From Pelargonium cotyledonis (Eukaryota; Streptophyta; Magnoliopsida; Geraniales; Geraniaceae): a stretch of 22,516 bases of DNA. The position numbers and the translations under genes were made by a program. Under the pieces are notes generated by a model, which worked only from the letters and a program-made list of their open reading frames with translations, was not told the DNA's origin and made no database searches. The stretch lies in contig JAYMTA010000994.1 of assembly GCA_036897625.1 (NCBI GenBank), forward strand, positions 1 through 22,516, read 5' to 3'. Of this stretch, positions 15,136-22,516 are shown piece by piece; position 1 is the stretch's first letter; each line of letters opens with the position of its first letter.

Positions 15136-15447
15136 GCGAATTCGATTCTTCAACACAGTCTCTCTCTCTCTTTCTCTCTCTTTCAAGGTCTAGGGTTTTG
15201 AAGTGAGACAAAAACTTCTCAGAACTGTATTTATCTGATTTATAATGGGCCGGGTCGGGTCTAGCGGGAAAACGAAGCTAACGCGGGTTTTATAAACTCA
15301 AATTGCGAAACCACGTTTTATAAAAGTAGCGTTTATATCTGAAAAACCTCACCATATATAACCCATCTTCTTCCCAGTTCGTCGCCGAGCTCACCGCTTC
15401 GTGTCCGTACTGTTTGGGAGCTTGGAGAAAGAGAGAGAGAGAGAGAG
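15136..15447. promoter_or_regulatory. Bidirectional promoter between RPB12 and AIR carboxylase
   Basis: Plus-strand TATATAA at 15355-15361 lies 87 bp before the AIR carboxylase ATG. Minus-strand TATAAA at 15244-15239 lies 104 bp before the RPB12 ATG. Between them, next to the RPB12 TATA, is TGGGCC (15246-15251), the site II core bound by TCP factors in many plant growth genes. A telo-box, AAACCCTA on the minus strand at 15198-15191, falls in the RPB12 leader. Both leaders carry GA-rich tracts in their sense direction (15425-15448 plus strand; 15183-15159 minus strand). Confidence 0.7.
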
Positions 15448-18400
15448 ATGCTTCATCATCACTGTGCAGTGCTCGGTGACACAGTTTCTGCTTCTCCAAA
15501 CAGGTCGTTACTAGGCTTCTTCTTGGACCACAAATTCACTTCCAAATCTTCTTCTGTTTCGTTTATGAAGCAACATCTCCAGATTCGCTCTCCAATCTTG
15601 GCCTGCAAAGCTTCACAGCAGAAGATTCCTCTCAGGTCTAGCTTCAAAACCCTCTTTTTTTAACGTTAAGAACAAAAAAATAACATTTTTTTAAGCATCT
15701 TATACTTGCTAATGCATGTCTATTAAATCAACCATGTGTATTGATTATCATTGCTGCAAGTGTTTTTTCTTAAATTTATCAATGCTGCTAATTTAATTTT
15801 CTATTCTTTTTTATTCACAATATTGTAGCATTCTAATTTGTGTTGATTGTTGCTTAGAGTGTTTGGTAGATTGAGTTCTGTCTTATAGGTTGTTTGAGGC
15901 ACATTAAATATTTACATTCACTTCTGTTGATGATTTTCTAGTTCTATTATATGTTTAGGGTGGATGATTCATCTGTCCATGGGGTCTCTGAAATGGTTGT
16001 TGGTGTTCTCGGGGGTGGACAGTTGGGTCGTATGCTTTGTCAAGCAGCATCACAAATGGCCATCAAAGTCGTGATTTTGGATCCACAAGAGAACTGCCCG
16101 GCAAGTTCACTCTCCTATCATCACATGGTTGGGAGCTTTGACGACAGCACCACAGTTCAGGAGTTTGCCAAGAGGTATGAATTTTGTGCGTCTGTTGCAA
16201 ATCGTGTTCATATGCTCTCTTTTGTGAGGAATATTGTTCTGCTCATCCGTGTCTAGATGAAATTACTTCTGTACTGATTTTTTTCCTGTTACTTAGATGT
16301 GGAGTATTGACTGTGGAAATTGAACATGTGGACGTTGCCACCTTAGAGAAACTCGAGCAAGAAGGAGTAGATTGTCAACCTAAAGCCTCAACTATCAGAA
16401 TAATCCAGGTCTTTAATCCTGCCTGGTTTCAAAGTATACGGAAATGTAGTTCTTTCTACAAAAGATGATTCTTACTTCACATCAAGCTATGTTTTTATTT
16501 TGTATACATGGGATCATTGCAGGATAAATATTTGCAAAAAGTCCATTTTGCACGTCATGACATTCCACTTCCTGAGTTTATGGAGGTTAGTTACTATGCA
16601 TAAGTATTGCCGAAGGTTTTGGTACATCATTTTTTTTATGGAGTTAAGCTAAGTATATCTTAACCCATTGATGATGGAACATGTCCAAGGCAGATAAATG
16701 ATCTTGAAGGTGCCAAGAGGGCAGGTGACTCATTTGGCTATCCTCTTATGCTCAAAAGCAAACGGTTAGCTTATGACGGGCGTGGGAATGCTGTTGTGAA
16801 GAGTGAAGAAGAGCTTTCTTCTGCTGTAGATGGTAAGGGTTTTAGGACTATATCCTTAAGATTTTCCCATAGTTTAGCCAAACCATATAGTATTGACCTA
16901 TCTCACTTTTTATACAATTTCACCATTCTAGTGTTAATTGATCTATTTGCATATTAAGATAGTGGACTAACAAAGAGCATTGTCCCTTTTTCTAGTTCAC
17001 AGTATGTGTGTTTACACTAGTCATAACTTCTTGGTATATCTGCAATTTATTCTGTTTGTTGACTTGTATGGTTTAGAACATCATATTTTGCCTTGACCTT
17101 CAACTTTGTATACATTTGCAGCTCTTGGAGGATTTGGTCGTGGTTTGTATGTTGAGAAATGGGCACCTTTTGTAAAGGTTAGTGTATCTAGCATGTATGA
17201 TTAGTTTAAGTAATCATGATCATGCACCTCCAGCGAATTATATTATTCTTGACTTATGAAAATAAATTTTATTGTTCCTTAGCACTGGTTGCTGCTTTGA
17301 GTGAAGTATTTGAAGCTACCTGATTATCTGCATATAAATGCCCAGTTGCTAGTTGAATTTTTTTAGTTTCCAGTAAACTGTTTTGCTGTCTTAACTTTGT
17401 CAGAGTCATTAAATACATGGTTCACTGGCATAAACTAGTGGCAAATACACTATTTCGGTATTTCCCCTACTTCCATCAAGGATATTCATTGGTTCCATCC
17501 ATATTATTTAATTTGATGCTCCGTCTTAGTTGGGAGATATGTGCTCCCATCTTAACCATACTAGACAAGAAGCTTTTAAAATTGGAAACTATTGAATTCT
17601 AAGTTGCTTCTTACAGTCTAGTCAATGTTGGTTTAGTATAAGATTCAAGTGGTGTATGAATTAAGTGAAGCTCTGTAAATTATGCTGCACTTTGCTGGCA
17701 CTCTAGCATTTATTGGAGGCGACAAAAGCGTTCAAGCTACACTCTTAGAGTATAATCCATATCTTTAGGCTTTATCACTTGATTGTTTCAAGTATGAAGG
17801 CTGTATTTCCTTTTGTAACATCACAGAGATGTAAATGTATTAAAATATTAGACAGGCTTAATTATCGGATTCAATATGACATTTATTTTTTTTAAATGTA
17901 TTTGTTATAAGTAGTGAACTTAGTGCCCGTGTTGGAGCTATTTTGTTTGTCTGTATTTGTAATATGCTTAAATTTAGCTGACCAAATGATGTCCTGTCTA
18001 AATTCTTAAATGTATATCTTTTGTAATTCAGGAGTTAGCTGTTGTTGTGGCGAGAGGAAGAGACAATTCTATTATGTGCTATCCAGTTGTTGAAACTATT
18101 CACAAGTAAGGTGTAGATTTAGTATTCACAATGTTTATCAGTGGCTGTTCCAGTTTTTATGCATTTAACTGATGATACGTGTATTAGTAAGGATGATCTT
18201 CCTTTAAATTTGATTGAACTTCTTTTGGGTTTTGTAGAGAAAACATTTGTCACATAGTCAAGGCGCCTGCTGATTTGCCATGGACGATTCAGAAACTTGC
18301 CACTGATGTGGCGTATAAAGCTGTTAGCTCCCTAGAAGGTGCTGGTGTTTTTGCAGTTGAGCTGTTTCTGACAAGTGATGGTCAGGTTGTTTTTTGGCTT

Positions 18401-19278
18401 CTATATCTATGTACCGTGCATGCTTTTCTTTATTTTATTGTTTTCAGTTTTGGTTTTAAGCAAAATGCTTCTTTGACATATCTGTTTGTGGGTTTTCTTG
18501 TTGACAGATTTTACTTAATGAAGTAGCTCCTAGACCTCACAATAGTGGTCATCACACAATTGAATCTTGCTTCACATCACAATATGAACAACATCTGCGA
18601 GCTGTTGTTGGTCTTCCACTTGGCGATCCATCAATGAAAACTCCCACTGCTATTATGTATAATTTACTGGGTGAAGAAGAGGTAAACTTTGTTTTCACCT
18701 ATTCTCTCCCTTGTTTCCTTTCTATGCCATTTGCATTTTTTGCAAGCATGGTAGCGTCTATATAAATTGGTAGTTATGCTCGGTACGAAGATTCATTATG
18801 GCTTTGGAAATAATATAAATTTTCGAGAGTTTGTATCTTGCCATTGAAAATTATTGTGCATGATGTAGTAGAAGAAATAAATAAAAAGCTTTTATTGGTC
18901 TCAAGAAAGTAGTAGGGTGGATGGAAAGCAATGTTGACCCTGAACTTTGGATTACAGTATGGATTGTACTTTCAAGTGTCGATTTAAGGCTCAGTTTGTT
19001 AAGACGGTCAAAGTGAAAATGGTAAATACATATGAATAATCCTCCTGAATCGAGAGACAAAGAGAGAGAGAGATGCATTCATTATACTTCATAATTTACG
19101 AATGATATGTGATAGTCTAACGAGTTGTGAAAAATAGGCCTGAGCACATTTGAGAATAAACTATCGTGCTTTCAGGGGGAAGCTGGCTTCCACATGGCTC
19201 ATCAACTACTTGGAAGAGCACTCTCTACTCCAGGAGCTACCGTTCATTGGTACGACAAGCCAGGTTAGATTGCTTCAA

Positions 19279-19317
<39 letters not shown>

Positions 19318-21430
19318 GCAAACAATGCTAACCTTAGCTGTCATAATGATATAACAGAAATGCGAAAGCAACGAAAGATGGGTCATATCACCATTGTTGG
19401 TCCTTCTATGGCCGTTGTTGAAGCACGTCTTAATTCAATGCTGAAAGGAGAAAATTTGAATGATCATTCTGTTGGTAAGTTAGCAATTGTTAACTATGAA
19501 CTATGTTCGAGAAGGTCCTTACTACATTTTTGTAATAACATTTTACCCAAAATTTGAGGCTGATCTCCATGTGTTCTTCAAAAAAAAAATTTGATTCAAG
19601 TTTACATTTTAGGGTTTCAAATGAAATATATTTCATCTAAATTGTGTCTTACCCTACAATTTTTCCTAAATGCAGTCGCCCCACGAGTTGGAATCATAAT
19701 GGGCTCAGATTCTGATCTTCCTGTTATGAAGGACGCTGCAAAGATTCTGAATATGTTTGGTGTTTCTTGTGAGGTTAGTTTGTTCAAGAAATTGATTCAC
19801 ATTTGGATTTTCTTTCACTAGTCATTATGCATTTTTCATATAAATGTCTAGCTGACCAAATATAAAATGGCAGGTAAAAATAGTTTCAGCACACCGGACA
19901 CCTGAATTGATGTTCTCTTACGCTTCGTCTGCAAGGGAACGAGGAGTTCAGATCATCATTGCCGGTGCTGGTGGTGCGGCACACTTGCCAGGTTAGTTAT
20001 TGCCAGGACCTTAATTATCTTAATGCATCATATTTCTCAATGGGATTAAATAAGCTATGAACTGCCAATTCAGGTATGGTAGCTGCACTCACTCCCTTAC
20101 CTGTCATTGGTGTCCCTGTTCGCGCTTCTGCATTGGATGGACTCGATTCACTCTTGTCAATAGTTCAGGTATTTTTTTATTTACCATTTCTTAAAATATA
20201 TATAACACAAACTGTTGGGAAGTTTTCATGGTGTGTGGACTGTGGGAAGGTATATCTCGTTGTATGATACGCCTAAGTCAACTTTCACTTTGATGGCTAA
20301 AGTTCCACTTACTTTAGCAGCTTATACTGAAAAATTAACACCCAAGGATTAGTGTTGGTAGATAAATTTAAATTCCCTTTTTTGTTGTTGTTGAGAATAG
20401 ACATGCATTTGAATGAAGTAAATGGTTGGATGTTCTCTGGGATATGTTTTGGCATCGCCATCACAGTATGACTTCATAGCATCAAAGCTGTGTTCAATTC
20501 CTTACCATTATCTGCTAAGAACGAGAATATCATTTGCTTACAAACTCGAGTACTTTCCATCTTGTTATCATACAATTATGTTTTGTTATCGTATCTGTTA
20601 AAAGCCCTTTATTTATCCATATTTCATTACACAGATGCCGCGGGGTGTTCCTGTTGCAACAGTTGCAATCAACAATGCTACAAATGCGGCTTTGTTGGCT
20701 GTGAGAATATTAGGAGCTGGAGATGCAGAGCTACAAGCAAGGTACTGTATTCATGTTCTTGTGGTGTTGAAAATCGTGTGTTATAAATGGGTTAGCTCGA
20801 ACTCAACCCGATTATTAAATGGTTCAGTTACATGGCACGTTTAAATCAATGGGTCGGAATTGACCTGACTCGGCATATTTTACTCATTTAATTTTTATGG
20901 ATCATCATTGATACACGTTAAGCAAATTACCTCTGTACTCTTTACTAACTAGGCTATAAAAATAGTGGATTATTTATTGGGTTACTCCATCTGGTTAACT
21001 AGATGGGTTAGAAAGGTCGAGTGGGTTCACTAATACGATTAATTTAACTTAAACTCACTTAAATTTGTGTCATATTCGTGTTAAGGCCACGGGTCATGAG
21101 CCATATTGTCTGGTGCCCGCGGACATGGGTTCTAGCTTGACACAAACACGATCAACTGAACAGGTTGGGTTGGCACTTGGCAACACAAATACAATTGAGC
21201 TGAACCTCAACACACTTAAAATTCATGTTGTGTTCATGTCGGGTGATGACCCATATTGTCAAACCTAAGCAAAACAAGATATTACAAAAGTAGTTGCAGA
21301 TTGCTGATGTAGAATTGTTCATGTTATCTGCTGCAGAATGATCCAGTACCAAGAAGACACCAAGGAAGAAGTCCTGAGAAAAGCAGAGAAACTAGAAGAT
21401 GGTGGTTGGGAGGCTTATCTGAATCCTTGA
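15448..21430 (+). CDS. PURKE: Phosphoribosylaminoimidazole carboxylase, chloroplastic (PurK-PurE fusion), complete, 16 exons
   Basis: De novo purine synthesis in plastids: the PurK part makes N5-CAIR from AIR, ATP and bicarbonate; the PurE part rearranges it to CAIR. Exons: 15448-15635, 15959-16174, 16297-16408, 16523-16585, 16694-16832, 17122-17177, 18032-18105, 18238-18385, 18508-18681, 19176-19263, 19358-19474, 19676-19773, 19874-19991, 20074-20168, 20635-20741, 21337-21430. All are GT-AG; 1887 nt, 628 aa (Arabidopsis about 642). Order: transit peptide of about 55-60 residues ending near ILACKAS; PurK with [13 protein letters not shown] (76-88), the ATP-grasp stretch [13 protein letters not shown] (213-225) and [13 protein letters not shown] (336-348); PurE from about 460 with GSDSD (468-472), SAHRTPE (496-502), [10 protein letters not shown] (522-531), PVRAS and [11 protein letters not shown]. 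The ATG is the first after the TATA box, with no uORF. Domain order matches yeast Ade2. Confidence 0.98.
15636..15958 (+). other. PurKE intron 1
   Basis: 323-bp T-rich intron separating the transit-peptide exon from the PurK domain. Nothing notable seen. Confidence 0.8.
17178..18031 (+). other. PurKE intron 6
   Basis: 854-bp intron, the gene's longest; T-rich. An open frame at 17417-17602 resembles no family. No repeat recognised. Confidence 0.75.
18682..19175 (+). other. PurKE intron 9
   Basis: 494-bp intron with a short GA-rich patch near 19054-19072. Nothing else recognised. Confidence 0.75.
19279..19317 (+). repeat. Compound (CT)n(CA)n microsatellite in PurKE intron 10
   Basis: CT repeat at 19279-19299 followed directly by a CA repeat to 19317. 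The host intron (19264-19357) is only 94 bp, so the microsatellite is about 40% of it. A CTAAC branch-point-like word lies at about 19328 and the acceptor ATAACAG ends at 19357. Confidence 0.95.
20169..20634 (+). other. PurKE intron 14
   Basis: 466-bp T-rich intron with the acceptor TTACACAG. No element recognised. Confidence 0.8.
20742..21336 (+). other. PurKE intron 15, largely repeat-derived
   Basis: 595-bp intron. From about 20780 to 21270 it carries GGGTT/AACCC-, ACACGA- and GTGTTCATG-rich sequence ending in GACCCATATTGTCAAACCT, similar in character to the repeats at 5815-6050 and 12820-13190. No coding capacity recognised. Confidence 0.5.
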
Positions 21431-22139
21431 CCTTTTGAGTACTAATTTAGGACATTGTTTTGAGATGGGTTATATATTAGGAAATGGCCCTTTTTTGTAT
21501 GCTGGTCTGGAAAATGGAACACAACCAAACTTATCCTTGTTTTGGTTAAAAATCATGTGAATGCCCCTGGTGGTTTCAGCTAATTTACATCTGTCTTTTG
21601 TTTACTGAAGCAACAAAGCTCCTCTATCTCCCACATCTGTTTTGATTGGCTGTGTAGTGACTTCCCGCGAGTTTTTATTGGTTGTGTAATGACTTCAATG
21701 TCTCTATTGTTGCACATTATAATTACAAAATATAACTACAATTCAAATCAATATATTCAATCTTCGTGTCTCATCGGCCATCAAGATGATTAGATCGATC
21801 AACTATTGTTTGATCAAGATTTTGTAGTAGACAAGCTAAACGAGCTTGTTTGGGAGGTCTACTTATCTCCAGCAAAGGTGAATGTTTTGGTTATTGAAGC
21901 ATGGAAGAACACTTCGAAACATTAATGTCTAGAAAAAAGTCTAGCTGAAGCTTTCTCCACAAGAGGTTGGAGGCTCATGCGGGTATTTCACACCCAAAAT
22001 TGAGCCTAATTTGATAATAGATGAAAACCAAAATAACATCAGCCGTCTTCTTATTAACTCTTCAATTGATTATCAACTCACCTTTTCAATCATATTTAAT
22101 TGATTTGAGTTTTGTTAACTAAGAAAAATCAAGGGATAA
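21431..22139 (+). other. 3' flank of PurKE
   Basis: 3' UTR followed by intergenic DNA. An imperfect direct repeat (TTTGATTGGCTGTGTAGTGA at 21641 and TTTATTGGTTGTGTAATGA at 21674) is present. A short open stretch at about 21797-21926 reads protein-like but is under 45 codons and resembles nothing I know. Confidence 0.5.
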
Positions 22140-22149
22140 AGGTTTTTTT

Positions 22150-22410
22150 GGTACTCAAACTTTCGCCGGATACTCAATTTAGTACCCAAACTTTTATTTT
22201 GCTCAATTGAGTGCCTCAACTTTTATTTTATACCCAATGTGATGCCTACCGTTATATTCCGTCAACTTTACCGTTAAGTGATGTCCACGTGTCATATCAT
22301 GACTGAGCTGGCAATATTCCGTCAACTTTACCGTTAAGTGATCTCCACGTGTGCAAATCATGACTGAGCTGGCAAGAAAATGCGCTGATGTGGCAAAAAA
22401 TTTTTTTTAT
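22150..22410. repeat. Dispersed plant repeat with two nested periodicities
   Basis: A GTACYCAAACTTT...CTCAATT-like module recurs about every 30 bp (starts at 22151, 22182 and 22211). It is followed by a 60-bp unit present twice (22254-22313 and 22314-22374), each opening ATATTCCGTCAACTTTACCG and containing CCACGTGT and CATGACTGAGCTGGCA. Sequence of this type is common in dicot intergenic DNA (recalled, not searched). Confidence 0.7.
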
Positions 22411-22516
22411 CGGAAATAACATTATATTAATTATCTCCAACAGGACAAGGCACGATGGTGGTAGGGATACAATTATTCATCTCTAAAAAACTGAAACTAA
22501 ACCTATCCTAAAACAA
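22411..22516. other. Right edge of the window
   Basis: AT-rich sequence with nothing recognised; it may belong to the adjoining repeat. Confidence 0.4.

Noticed and set aside
14926-15186. Longer RPB12 product with an N-terminal KERERERE extension
   Set aside because: The extension starts from TTG and is the translated GA-rich leader; the real start is the ATG at 15135, and the frame past exon 1 runs into the intron.
17417-17602. 61-codon frame in PurKE intron 6
   Set aside because: Intron sequence between two clear exon junctions; no motif and no codon bias.
21797-21926. Short open stretch (about 43 codons) with FDQDFVVDKLNELVWEV-like wording downstream of PurKE
   Set aside because: Too short, no ATG at its head, and no family recognised; within what chance allows in 1 kb of flank.

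Overview
This is a nuclear genomic window from a flowering plant, most likely a eudicot. The evidence is GT-AG introns rich in T or A, a Pol II-type gene structure, chloroplast and mitochondrial housekeeping proteins close to their Arabidopsis homologues, and plant-type dispersed repeats and microsatellites. I cannot name the species; a woody rosid would fit, but that is a guess. No bacterial, viral or organellar block is visible, and I saw no tRNA, rRNA or CRISPR.

Layout. (1) Positions 1-5054, plus strand: the alpha subunit of mitochondrial succinate-CoA ligase, cut at its 5' end by the window edge, seven exons seen. (2) 5055-6374: convergent intergenic DNA holding decayed repeats. (3) 12258-6375, minus strand: a complete 12-exon gene for the chloroplast division protein CDP1 (PARC6/ARC6H), predicted 813 aa. 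(4) 12320-13588: AT-rich intergenic DNA, with the CDP1 promoter and a repeat. (5) 15135-13589, minus strand: the 51-aa Pol I/II/III subunit RPB12 in three exons. (6) 15136-15447: a short divergent promoter. (7) 15448-21430, plus strand: a complete 16-exon gene for the plastid PurK-PurE fusion enzyme AIR carboxylase, predicted 628 aa. (8) 21431-22516: 3' flank with a repeat-like element.

The exon models were built by hand. Every junction is GT-AG, every phase closes, and the protein joins match the known families, so the four calls are firm. Exact UTRs and transcription starts are not determined.

The four genes share no obvious pathway. SCS alpha is mitochondrial TCA cycle, CDP1 is plastid division, RPB12 is nuclear transcription and PurKE is plastid purine synthesis. 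Only the RPB12/PurKE pair looks functionally linked, through a shared bidirectional promoter.

The unusual content lies in non-coding DNA: a four-copy ~200 bp array in SCS alpha intron 1; a five-start array filling CDP1 intron 1 and re-creating its splice acceptor; a 19-codon uORF ending one base before the CDP1 ATG; a terminal-inverted-repeat element in CDP1 intron 11; a compound microsatellite making up about 40% of a 94-bp PurKE intron; and several decayed dispersed repeats. I found no clear new multi-gene system.
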